This document shows, in pieces, positions 14,794-21,737 of a stretch of 25,038 nucleotides of DNA (position 1 is the stretch's first letter; each line of letters begins with the position of its first letter). Both the position numbers and the translations under genes were made by a program. The stretch comes from an uncultured Collinsella sp. GTDB lineage: Bacteria > Actinomycetota > Coriobacteriia > Coriobacteriales > Coriobacteriaceae. The notes under the pieces were generated by a model that worked only from the letters and a program-made list of their open reading frames with translations, was not told where the DNA came from and did no database searches. Location: assembly GCA_900762355.1 (NCBI GenBank), contig CAAFGE010000038.1, forward strand, positions 1-25,038. Direction: 5' to 3'.

Positions 14794-16164
14794 ATGGACC
14801 AGCGTTCCGTACGCGATATTCTTGCCGGTAAAACCTACTTTATCCGCACCTTTGGCTGCCAGATGAATCAGCACGACTCTGAGCGCGTGAGCGGTCTGCT
14901 CGATTCGTATGGTTGCCTCATGGCGCTCGATCCCGAGCATGCCGATATCGTTGTCTTCATGACATGCTGTGTGCGCGAGGCCGCCGATACTCGCCTGTAC
15001 GGTCAGTGCAATTCCTGCAAAAGCCTGCCGCCTTCGCCTTCGGGCAAGCGCGTGGTTGCCGTTGGTGGTTGCATCGCGCAGCGCGATGGCGAGGGCCTGC
15101 TCACCAACGTCGATAACGTCAATGTTATCTTTGGCACGCATTCCATCGCGCATGTGGCCGAGCTCATTGCCGATGCGTTCCTGGACGGCAAGCGTCATAT
15201 CCGCACCAATGAGCATGAGGATACGGATGCCATGAGCATGCCGTGGCATCGCGAGACCCAGTATCACGCCTGGGTGCCCATCATGACGGGCTGCAATAAT
15301 TTCTGTACCTATTGCATCGTGCCGTACGTGCGCGGTCGCGAAAAGAGCCGCCCCTTCGAGGAGATTGTCGACGAGGTGACCGGTTTGGTGCGCCAGGGCG
15401 TGCGCGAGATCACACTGTTGGGCCAAAACGTTAACTCATATGGTCGCGATCTGTTTGGCAAGCCGCGTTTTGCCGATTTGCTGCGCGCGGTGGGCGATAC
15501 GGGCGTCGAGCGCATCTTCTTTACATCTTCACATCCCAAGGACCTGCTGCCCGAGACCATCGACGCCATGGCCGAGACGCCTGCCGTTATGCCGCAGCTG
15601 CACTTGGCTGTCCAGTCAGGTTCGACACGGATCCTCAAAGAGATGAATCGCCGTTATACACGCGAGGACTATCTGGGCCTGGTCGATCGCATTCGCAACC
15701 GCATGCCCGATATCGCGCTCTCGACCGACATTATCGTTGGCTTCCCGGGCGAGACTGAAGAAGACTTTGAGCAGACGCTCTCACTTGCTGAGACGGTCCG
15801 CTATGCTCAGGCCTATACCTTCATCTATTCCAAGCGCGCCGGTACCCCGGCCGCCGAGATTGACGATCCTACGCCGCATGAGGTTATTCTCGAGCGTTTC
15901 AATCGCCTGGTTAAGGTTATCGAGACCACGGCACACGAGTATAACCAGGGCGAGCTTCATACTGTGGTGCCGGCGCTCATTGAGGGAACGAGTAAAAAGA
16001 ACGACGCGGTCCTGCTGGGCAAGAGTCCCAAGAATCAGACCGTGCATGCGCCTATCCCAGAGGGTTACAGCATCGACCAGCTTGTTGGCAAGATCGTTGA
16101 TGTTGACGTTGACGTTGCCAAGACCTGGTATTTGTCTGGCTCCGTTGTGGGCGAGCCGCGCTAA
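14794..16164 (+). CDS. miaB: tRNA-2-methylthio-N6-dimethylallyladenosine synthase MiaB
   Basis: Radical-SAM methylthiotransferase that modifies i6A37 of tRNAs reading U-initial codons. The UPF0004 domain starts with FGCQMNQHDS (first cluster Cys C22 from this start), the radical-SAM motif is C167-x3-C171-x2-C174 (CNNFCTYC), and a TRAM domain ends the 456 residues. Two ATGs are possible. ATG 14788 leaves only 3 nt after AGGA (14781-14784), while ATG 14794 leaves 9 nt and is preferred. The stop overlaps the miaA start as TAATG; miaA makes the substrate of this enzyme, so the pair is coupled in both translation and pathway. Confidence 0.95.
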   Translation: MDQRSVRDILAGKTYFIRTFGCQMNQHDSERVSGLLDSYGCLMALDPEHADIVVFMTCCVREAADTRLYGQCNSCKSLPPSPSGKRVVAVGGCIAQRDGEGLLTNVDNVNVIFGTHSIAHVAELIADAFLDGKRHIRTNEHEDTDAMSMPWHRETQYHAWVPIMTGCNNFCTYCIVPYVRGREKSRPFEEIVDEVTGLVRQGVREITLLGQNVNSYGRDLFGKPRFADLLRAVGDTGVERIFFTSSHPKDLLPETIDAMAETPAVMPQLHLAVQSGSTRILKEMNRRYTREDYLGLVDRIRNRMPDIALSTDIIVGFPGETEEDFEQTLSLAETVRYAQAYTFIYSKRAGTPAAEIDDPTPHEVILERFNRLVKVIETTAHEYNQGELHTVVPALIEGTSKKNDAVLLGKSPKNQTVHAPIPEGYSIDQLVGKIVDVDVDVAKTWYLSGSVVGEPR

Positions 16165-17102
16165 TGGTTGCTCCCGGGGCAGGTCTTTCCGCCGTTGCGA
16201 TCGTCGGTCCGACGGCGGTTGGTAAGAGCGATGTTGCCGATCGTTTGGCAGCTCGTCTTTCGTCCGAAGTGCTGTCGTGCGATGCGATGCAAATCTATCG
16301 CGGCATGGATATCGGTACCGCAAAGATGGCGCCCGATGAGTGTACGGCGCCGCTGCGTCTCGTCGACATTGTAGAGCCGGGTGTGGCATATTCTGCTGCG
16401 CTTTATCAGGCTGACGCTCGCGCGCATGTTGAGCGCTTGCTTGGCGAGGGCCGCCTGCCGGTGTTTTGCGGGGGTACGGGGCTGTATCTCAAGGCCGCCC
16501 TCGATGAGATGGACTTTCCCTCGGGTGAACTTGAGGACGATCGCCGTGCGGGCTATCAGGAGCTTGCCGAGCGTATTGGCGAGGAGGGACTGCACGCGCT
16601 GCTTGCCGAGCGTGACCCCGAGTCCGCTGCGGTCATCCACCCCCATAATGTTCGTCGCGTGATTCGCGCGCTCGAAATGCACGATGATGGAGTGTCCTAC
16701 GCGCAGCAAAAGTCTCAGTTTAGTGTTCCGCGCGAGCATTATCATGCTCTGTGGTTTGGTCTGACGCGCAATCGCGAGGTGCTCTACGAGCGCATTAACC
16801 TGCGCGTCGATCTTATGTTTGAGCAGGGCCTTGTCGATGAGGTCCGCGGTCTTATGGACCAGGGACTGGGAGATGCCCTGACGTCGATGCAGGCAATTGG
16901 CTATAAAGAGATCATTGATGCTTTCAATGGCGTGATTTCTATGGATGAGGCTCGCGAACTCATCAAGATGCGTTCGCGTCGCTATGCCAAACGTCAGCTT
17001 TCGTGGTTTAAACGCGATGACCGCATCGTGTGGTTCGATATGGATGAATGTACGATCGATGAGGTCGTTGAGGAAATCCTGCATCGTATTGAGGCTGCCT
17101 AA
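16164..17102 (+). CDS. miaA: tRNA dimethylallyltransferase MiaA
   Basis: Transfers a dimethylallyl group to A37 of tRNA, the step before MiaB. The P-loop GPTAVGKS lies at residues 15-22, followed by the substrate-binding SCDAMQIYRGMDIGTAK segment, CGGTGLYLKA, and the C-terminal MQAIGYKE and RRYAKRQLSWFKRD motifs. 312 residues is the usual length. Both ends overlap neighbours by 1 nt (TAATG with miaB and with hflX), so the three genes form a tight operon. Confidence 0.96.
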   Translation: MVAPGAGLSAVAIVGPTAVGKSDVADRLAARLSSEVLSCDAMQIYRGMDIGTAKMAPDECTAPLRLVDIVEPGVAYSAALYQADARAHVERLLGEGRLPVFCGGTGLYLKAALDEMDFPSGELEDDRRAGYQELAERIGEEGLHALLAERDPESAAVIHPHNVRRVIRALEMHDDGVSYAQQKSQFSVPREHYHALWFGLTRNREVLYERINLRVDLMFEQGLVDEVRGLMDQGLGDALTSMQAIGYKEIIDAFNGVISMDEARELIKMRSRRYAKRQLSWFKRDDRIVWFDMDECTIDEVVEEILHRIEAA

Positions 17103-18391
17103 TGGCCCGTTTCCCCCTTGTTCCCACGGCACCCGAGCCCGAGCGTGCCATATTAGTTGGTGTTGAGTGGCGCGACAATGCGTGGCCGCTCGATCGTTCG
17201 CTTGACGAGCTTGAGCGCCTAGCCCATACGGCTGGCGCCCAGTGTGTGGCGCGTTTGTCACAGCGTCTGGTTAAGCCGTATCCAAAATCGTTTATCGGTT
17301 CCGGTAAGGTTGAAGAGCTATGCGGCCTGGTGCATCGTATGGATGCCGATGTCGTAATTTTTGACGACGACCTGACGCCCTCGCAGCAATCCTATTTTGA
17401 GAAAGCCGTGGGCGAGCCGGTAAAGATTATCGATCGCACAGCACTGATCCTGGATATCTTTGGCCTGCATGCTCAGACGCGTGAGGGACGCCTACAGGTA
17501 CAGCTGGCGCAGCTTCAATATCTGTTGCCTCGTCTGCGCGGTATGTGGAGCCATCTTGCCAAGGAGCAGACGCGCGGCGGCATCGGTTCGCGCTTTGGCC
17601 AGGGTGAAAGCCAGCTCGAGGTTGACCGTCGCTTGATTCGCAATAAGATTGCCGCGCTTCGTCGTGAGCTTAAGCAGGTTGAACAGCGTCGCGATGTCCA
17701 GTCCAAGAGCCGCATTGAGTCACCGGCATTTCGCGTCGCGTTAGCCGGTTATACCAATGCCGGTAAATCGACGTTGCTCAATCGACTGACCGGCTCTACG
17801 GTACTTTCGCAGGACAAGCTGTTTGCTACGCTCGACCCGACGACGCGTTCGTATCGCCTGCCCGGCGGTCGCGGCATGACGATTACCGATACCGTCGGCT
17901 TTATTCAAAAGCTGCCGCATGGTCTGGTCGATGCCTTTAAATCGACGCTGTCCGAGGTGTTGGGTGCCGATCTAATTCTCAAAGTCGTAGATGCGTCTGA
18001 CGAGGACTATGAGCGGCAGCTGGAGGCTGTCGACCGCGTGCTTGATGAGATCGGCGCCGGCGAGCGTTTGACGCTTACGGTGTTCAATAAAATCGATCTT
18101 CTCGATAGCGTTGATCGATTGAGTTTCCGTCGTCGTTATCCCGAAGCTGTTCTGTTCTCGGCCCAAACGGGCGAGGGGCTCGACGATCTCGTCGATCGCA
18201 TTGCTCGCGAGGCGGCCGCCACCGATGTGCTGCTTTCCGCCGACATTCCATATCGTGAAGGTGCACTCATCACAGTTGTGCATGAGCAGGGGACCCTTTT
18301 GCACGAGGAATATCTTGAGGATGGCGTTCGTATTGTGGCGAAACTGCCGGCTCGTATTGCACCGCGGTTCGAGCGTTATCGCACCGAGTAG
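17102..18391 (+). CDS. hflX: Ribosome-associated GTPase HflX
   Basis: HflX splits stalled or stress-inactivated 70S ribosomes. The N-terminal HflX domain has the glycine-rich GSGKVEEL segment and DDLTPSQQ, a helical region LRGMWSHLAKEQTRGGIGSRFGQGE follows, and then the GTPase domain with G1 GYTNAGKS at 216-223, G3 DTVGF and G4 NKID. 429 residues. It is last in miaB-miaA-hflX, an order also known in many bacteria. Its 3' end overlaps the convergent minus-strand gene by 16 nt, so no terminator fits between them. Confidence 0.96.
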   Translation: MARFPLVPTAPEPERAILVGVEWRDNAWPLDRSLDELERLAHTAGAQCVARLSQRLVKPYPKSFIGSGKVEELCGLVHRMDADVVIFDDDLTPSQQSYFEKAVGEPVKIIDRTALILDIFGLHAQTREGRLQVQLAQLQYLLPRLRGMWSHLAKEQTRGGIGSRFGQGESQLEVDRRLIRNKIAALRRELKQVEQRRDVQSKSRIESPAFRVALAGYTNAGKSTLLNRLTGSTVLSQDKLFATLDPTTRSYRLPGGRGMTITDTVGFIQKLPHGLVDAFKSTLSEVLGADLILKVVDASDEDYERQLEAVDRVLDEIGAGERLTLTVFNKIDLLDSVDRLSFRRRYPEAVLFSAQTGEGLDDLVDRIAREAAATDVLLSADIPYREGALITVVHEQGTLLHEEYLEDGVRIVAKLPARIAPRFERYRTE

Positions 18392-19080
18392 GCGAGCTCC
18401 AAAATGCCCAGTATGATGGGCTGATGTAGCAGATAAAAGGGGAGTGCATGACGTCCAAGGCTGGCGAGCGCCGGCAGGGGGTTGGCGTAGGCCCAGCTTG
18501 GGGCGGGATGTTCGCATCTTTGAGCGGTGCGCGCAGCAAAGTATCCTGTGAGATACATGAATATGAACGGGATGATTGGATAATAGTCGCCTGAAACAAA
18601 CCGGGGGCCGGGAAATCCTAGCCACGCCAAATAGGGGAATGAATAGGTCGATTTCGGGATGCCCCATGTCGCCGCGAAGAGAGCGAGGCATATCGCAATG
18701 CCCCACGTGCTGGGCACTTTCTTAAGCATCGGTCGTGCTACGGCTGTCACAGCGGTACACGCCGCCATGCAATAAATGATGCCAAAGTTCACTGAATCGT
18801 CGACCGATACGAGTGTTGTTGCGATCCAGACGACCAAAGCTGCGGCAGCGTACTTGGCCGCTCGTTTGGCATTGTTGCGTGAGAGCGTGCACATCCAACC
18901 CGCGATAAACAAAAATACCCAGCTGATGCTGGCGCGCCAGATGTCTTGAAAGACGGTCTGGGTAAACCAGGGCATATCCCAGTCGTACAGGTAGGCGAGA
19001 TCGTAGCAAGCGTGAAAACCTGCCATTGAAATCATCGTAAACCCGCGGACGGTATCAAAGATGGTGATGCGTTTTTGCAT
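18376..19080 (-). CDS. DUF1624/HGSNAT-like integral membrane protein
   Basis: A 234-residue multi-pass membrane protein related to the DUF1624 (heparan-alpha-glucosaminide N-acetyltransferase catalytic domain-like) family, which moves acyl groups onto sugars across membranes. The N-terminal RITIFDTVRGFTMISMAGFHACYDLAYLY, with its R-G-x6-F-H pattern, is the family signature. About seven hydrophobic segments follow, ending in GRHALPFYLLHQPIIL. The substrate is unknown. The start codon overlaps the lexA stop (TAATG on the minus strand) with no clear ribosome-binding site, so it should be translated by coupling from the lexA mRNA and thus come under SOS control. The 3' end overlaps hflX by 16 nt. 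Confidence 0.8.
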   Translation of the reverse strand: MQKRITIFDTVRGFTMISMAGFHACYDLAYLYDWDMPWFTQTVFQDIWRASISWVFLFIAGWMCTLSRNNAKRAAKYAAAALVVWIATTLVSVDDSVNFGIIYCMAACTAVTAVARPMLKKVPSTWGIAICLALFAATWGIPKSTYSFPYLAWLGFPGPRFVSGDYYPIIPFIFMYLTGYFAARTAQRCEHPAPSWAYANPLPALASLGRHALPFYLLHQPIILGILELAYSVR

Positions 19081-19724
19081 TACGAGAACCGGCGCATCAA
19101 GCCGACGACTTTGCCCAAGATAGCGGGATTCGTTGCATAGATAGGCTCCATGGTGTCATTCTCTGGCTGCAGGCGTACGCGTCCCTGCTCCTTGTAGAAT
19201 GTCTTGACGGTCGCTGAACCATCAATCATGGCCACGACAATTTCGCCGTTCATGGCACTCTTTTGTTCACGGACGATGATGTAATCGCCATTGAAGATGC
19301 CGACATTGATCATTGAGCTCCCATGCACCTCAAGGATAAAGGAACCCTGATCAGTGGCGATTTCGGTCGGGATAGTAAAAGTGTCTTCTATATTCTGCTC
19401 GGCCAGAATGGGAATCCCAGCCGCGACGCGACCAACGAGCGGTAGCGAGACCGTTCCGCGAGGTGCGGTGGGTTCGTCAGATTTAGAAATTGAGACAGAG
19501 GAACCGTCCTCGTTAAAGAGTTCCAGGGCGCGCGGTTTGGTGGCATCGCGCTTGAGTAGCCCGCGCGCCTCCAGGGCAGATAGATGGGCGTGCACGGTGC
19601 TGGGGGAGGAAAGGCCCACGGCAGAAGCCATCTCGCGCACGCTGGGCGGATAACCTTTCTCCTGCTGATATTCCTTGATGAAGTCGTAAATTTGCTGCTG
19701 ACGCTTGGTAATTTTGCGAGCCAT
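19080..19724 (-). CDS. lexA: SOS repressor LexA
   Basis: Repressor of the DNA-damage response that cuts itself when RecA is activated. The frame is open to 19829, but ATG 19724 is chosen: a GAGAGGA ribosome-binding site precedes it at the right distance and the protein starts MARKITKRQ. Winged-helix N-terminus (GYPPSVREMASAVGLSSPSTVHAHL, residues 24-48). Cleavage site A102-G103 in VGRVAAGIP. Catalytic Ser137 in GSSM and Lys174 in ATVK, 37 residues apart as in E. coli LexA. 214 residues. Three LexA boxes lie upstream, so autoregulation is expected. Its stop overlaps the start of the DUF1624-like gene. Confidence 0.97.
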   Translation of the reverse strand: MARKITKRQQQIYDFIKEYQQEKGYPPSVREMASAVGLSSPSTVHAHLSALEARGLLKRDATKPRALELFNEDGSSVSISKSDEPTAPRGTVSLPLVGRVAAGIPILAEQNIEDTFTIPTEIATDQGSFILEVHGSSMINVGIFNGDYIIVREQKSAMNGEIVVAMIDGSATVKTFYKEQGRVRLQPENDTMEPIYATNPAILGKVVGLMRRFS

Positions 19725-19747
19725 CAGGGCATCCTCTCTACCCATGT

Positions 19748-19761
19748 CAAACAAATGTTCG
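19748..19761. promoter_or_regulatory. LexA box 1 (lexA-proximal)
   Basis: CAAACAAATGTTCG matches the LexA box CGAAC-N4-GTTCG in 9 of 10 defined positions. It lies 24 nt upstream of the lexA start codon and is the first of three boxes at a 28-bp pitch. Confidence 0.8.
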
Positions 19762-19769
19762 AATTTTGC

Positions 19770-19797
19770 TTGACAGGAACAACTGTTCGAAGATAAT
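19770..19797 (+). promoter_or_regulatory. SOS-regulated promoter of the LysM gene
   Basis: TTGACA (19770-19775) and GATAAT (19792-19797) are 16 bp apart and close to consensus. LexA box 2 occupies nearly the whole spacer and box 3 lies at the predicted start site. On the minus strand box 2 could also lie inside a weaker lexA promoter (TTCGAA-17-CAAAAT), but that assignment is unsure. Confidence 0.8.
19776..19789. promoter_or_regulatory. LexA box 2 (in promoter spacer)
   Basis: GGAACAACTGTTCG matches the consensus in 9 of 10 defined positions. It starts immediately after the -35 hexamer of the LysM-gene promoter. Confidence 0.85.
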
Positions 19798-19803
19798 AAT
19801 AAC

Positions 19804-19817
19804 CGAACATTCGTTCT
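19804..19817. promoter_or_regulatory. LexA box 3 (LysM-gene start site)
   Basis: CGAACATTCGTTCT matches the consensus in 9 of 10 defined positions. It starts exactly 28 bp after box 2 and covers the predicted transcript start of the LysM gene. Confidence 0.82.
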
Positions 19818-19884
19818 CGCGCTAGACATTTTTGTCCGCGCGGCTTGATAAAACTGTTCTCAGCAAAACACGCGAGAGGAGAAC

Positions 19885-20337
19885 ATGATGAACGCAACGA
19901 ATATGGTCCAGGGAAACCTTGCCCTTAAACTCGAGACGCCTGCAGAACCCACTTTTACGGTTGTTCAGGGTGGCCGCTCCGGCTTTCAGCCTTTGACCGT
20001 AAAGCCTGCTCGCAATCAGCAGGCTGTAGTTGCGCCGGCCCGCGTTGCCCTGAAGGTTCCGACGATTGTCGCCGTTGCCGTTGCGCTTACGCTCTTCGTT
20101 GTCCTCGCTACGTCGGTCTTTAGCGCTCGTCACGCCGCGTATGCCGAGTCCGTTTCCAACGTTACCTACGAGACTATTCGCGTTCAGCCTGGTGATTCTC
20201 TTTGGTCGCTTGCCGAGGAATATCCTATCGAAGGCCTTTCCACGCAAGAGACTTCCGACATGATCCGTAACGTCAATCATCTGGAACATGGTTCGCTCGC
20301 CGCCGGTGCGCATCTTAAGGTTCCTGCTCGTTCGTAA
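19885..20337 (+). CDS. Membrane-anchored LysM protein, probable SOS division inhibitor
   Basis: 150 residues: a 57-residue cytoplasmic N-terminus, one membrane segment (about 58-80), and an outside LysM peptidoglycan-binding domain (about 95-147, with VQPGDSLWSLAEEYP and a final AGAHLKVP). It is divergent from lexA and expressed from a promoter covered by LexA boxes. The same layout (a LysM protein divergent from lexA) is known for YneA of Bacillus and Rv2719c/ChiZ of Mycobacterium, with DivS as the counterpart in Corynebacterium; these block division during SOS. No hydrolase domain is seen, so it is more like YneA. ATG 19885 and ATG 19888 are both possible; the ribosome-binding site is AGAGGAG at 19875-19881. 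Confidence 0.85.
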   Translation: MMNATNMVQGNLALKLETPAEPTFTVVQGGRSGFQPLTVKPARNQQAVVAPARVALKVPTIVAVAVALTLFVVLATSVFSARHAAYAESVSNVTYETIRVQPGDSLWSLAEEYPIEGLSTQETSDMIRNVNHLEHGSLAAGAHLKVPARS

Positions 20338-20350
20338 TCATTATCGCGCT

Positions 20351-20394
20351 GCGCATGGTACCCTTGTTATCGTTTAAGAGGAGGTACCATGCGC
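20351..20394 (+). promoter_or_regulatory. Inverted repeat enclosing the nrdR start codon
   Basis: GCGCATGGTACC (20351-20362) and GGTACCATGCGC (20383-20394) are a perfect 12-bp inverted repeat around a 20-nt loop. The loop and the first stem bases contain the AAGAGGAGG ribosome-binding site (20376-20384), and the ATG of nrdR (20389) is in the 3' arm. Folding of the mRNA would hide the start codon. Confidence 0.8.
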
Positions 20395-20832
20395 TGTCCC
20401 AAATGCGGTAAGGCACATACCCGCGTCGTTGATTCCCGTATGCAGGAGTCAAATAACACCATTAAGCGCCGTCGCGAATGTTGCTCGTGTAACTACCGCT
20501 TTACAACGTTCGAGCGATGCGAAGACCCAATTGAGGTCATTAAGTCGGACGGAACTAAGCAGCGGTTCGATCGCAATAAGCTGCTCGTCGGCTTGATGCG
20601 CGCCACCATCAAGCGTGATATCGACACTAAGAAGCTCAATGAGATTATCGACGACATCGAGGTCGAGCTGCGCTCTCGCACGCTGACGGCCGTCACGTCC
20701 CATGAGCTGGGTGACATGGTGCTCAAGCGCTTGGCCAAGATCGACAAGGTGGCGTATATCCGTTTTGCCTCGGTCTACCGCGATTTCAAAGACGTCGATG
20801 AGTTTCTTCAAGAGCTCGACAAGCTAAGGTGA
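20389..20832 (+). CDS. nrdR: Ribonucleotide reductase regulator NrdR
   Basis: Zinc-finger, ATP-cone repressor of ribonucleotide reductase genes that senses dATP/ATP. The zinc ribbon uses C3-x2-C6 and C31-x2-C34, followed by the Arg-rich KRRRECCSCNYRFTTFE stretch. The ATP-cone domain covers about residues 47-137 (VIKSDGTKQRFDRNKLLVGLMRA onward). 147 residues, usual length. Its order after a LysM gene divergent from lexA is also seen in Mycobacterium. dut follows after 4 nt, which groups two controls on deoxynucleotide pools. No NrdR box was recognised near its own start. Confidence 0.96.
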   Translation: MRCPKCGKAHTRVVDSRMQESNNTIKRRRECCSCNYRFTTFERCEDPIEVIKSDGTKQRFDRNKLLVGLMRATIKRDIDTKKLNEIIDDIEVELRSRTLTAVTSHELGDMVLKRLAKIDKVAYIRFASVYRDFKDVDEFLQELDKLR

Positions 20833-20836
20833 TTCC

Positions 20837-21280
20837 ATGTCCAACATTACCGTCAACATAAAGCGTCTCGACCCCACCGTCGAGCTTCCCAAATACGCCC
20901 ATCCCACCGATGCCGGCTTGGATCTGCGCTCCAACGAGGACTGCGTCCTGAAGCCCTTCGAACGTCGTCTGATCTCTACTGGGCTGGCCATCGCCCTGCC
21001 CGATGGCTACGCCGGCTTCGTCCAGCCCCGCAGCGGCTTGGCCATCAAGCAGGGCCTGTCTATAGTCAACACGCCGGGCCTCATCGACGCCCACTACCGA
21101 GGAGAACTCAAGGTTATCCTCATCAACCTGGATCCCTTCAACAACATCCAAATCAACAAAGGCGACCGCATAGCCCAACTCGTCATCCAAGAAGTCCCCA
21201 CGGTCAACCTCATAGAAGTAGAAGAACTAGACGAAACCGACCGAGGCAACGGAGGCTTCGGCTCCTCCGGCGTCGCCTAG
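20837..21280 (+). CDS. dut: dUTP diphosphatase
   Basis: Trimeric dUTPase that turns dUTP into dUMP, keeping uracil out of DNA. The five classic motifs are visible in order: AGLDLRS, PRSGLA, GLIDAHYRGE, RIAQLV, and the C-terminal arm RGNGGFGSSG. 147 residues. AAGGTG at the end of nrdR serves as ribosome-binding site. The last 60 codons use GAA (6 of 6 Glu), CAA (3 of 3 Gln), ATA and CGA, unlike the first part and unlike neighbouring genes, which prefer GAG, CAG and CGT/CGC; the protein sequence itself looks normal. Confidence 0.96.
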   Translation: MSNITVNIKRLDPTVELPKYAHPTDAGLDLRSNEDCVLKPFERRLISTGLAIALPDGYAGFVQPRSGLAIKQGLSIVNTPGLIDAHYRGELKVILINLDPFNNIQINKGDRIAQLVIQEVPTVNLIEVEELDETDRGNGGFGSSGVA

Positions 21281-21312
21281 GGGCGCTCGTATCCCTCCCG
21301 CCCGCCTCTCAC

Positions 21313-21360
21313 ACATATCATTCCATGCTCAAACATTCTCGCTTCGCAGGGGCGCATGGA
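21313..21360 (+). repeat. Palindromic element, degenerate copy A
   Basis: Shares the left half of the element (about 30 nt, ending in AAACATTCTCGCT) with copies B and C, but the right half of the core is replaced by a shorter sequence. The inner stem TCCATGC/GCATGGA (21322-21328 with 21354-21360) is kept; the outer arms have no complement. Confidence 0.7.
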
Positions 21361-21365
21361 TCCCG

Positions 21366-21463
21366 CTTTCGCCTGAGCCCCATACATATCATCCCGTGCT
21401 CAAACATTCTCGCTGCGCTGCGAAACTGCGCGCGGGACGATATGTATGGGGCTCAGGCGAAAG
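21366..21463 (+). repeat. Palindromic element, intact copy B
   Basis: Outer arms 21366-21390 and 21439-21463 form a perfect 25-bp stem. They enclose a 48-nt core (21391-21438) whose ends extend the stem and whose central 36 nt are identical to copy C. There is no transposase gene, so this is a REP- or MITE-like element or a structured RNA/terminator. Confidence 0.85.
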
Positions 21464-21495
21464 GGCTACATGCTTGAGATAAAACAATCTTTCTA

Positions 21496-21544
21496 GTTAG
21501 CCGATGCGATAAAGGGATACCTCCTTTGTCGCATCGGCTAACTG
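21496..21544. terminator. 21-bp-stem hairpin, probable bidirectional terminator
   Basis: Arms 21496-21516 and 21524-21544 pair over 21 bp with a single T-G pair and a 7-nt loop (GATACCT). AT-rich flanks (GTATTAATATTTTC on one side, a run of AAGATTGTTTTA on the other strand) suit termination in both directions between convergent genes. It is unrelated to the neighbouring palindromic elements. Confidence 0.65.
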
Positions 21545-21620
21545 TATTAATATTTTCAGGTTTTGCCTTTGCAGGTTCTAATGGTGGGGAATCTGGTGTA
21601 ACTGCTAGCACGTAAACGTA

Positions 21621-21724
21621 GCTGCTCGGCGGGAGCCGCCCATATATCGTTCCACGCGCAGTTTCGCAGCGCAGCGAGAATGTTTGAGCATGGAATGATA
21701 TATGGGCGGCTCCCGCCGAGCAGC
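21621..21724 (-). repeat. Palindromic element, intact copy C (inverted)
   Basis: Outer arms 21621-21648 and 21697-21724 form a perfect 28-bp stem enclosing a 48-nt core (21649-21696) that matches the core of copy B in reverse orientation. The right end lies 14 bp from the stop of the minus-strand glycosyltransferase gene. The remaining DNA of 21281-21737 shows no gene or promoter that I can support. Confidence 0.85.
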
Positions 21725-21737
21725 GGACGCTAAGACG

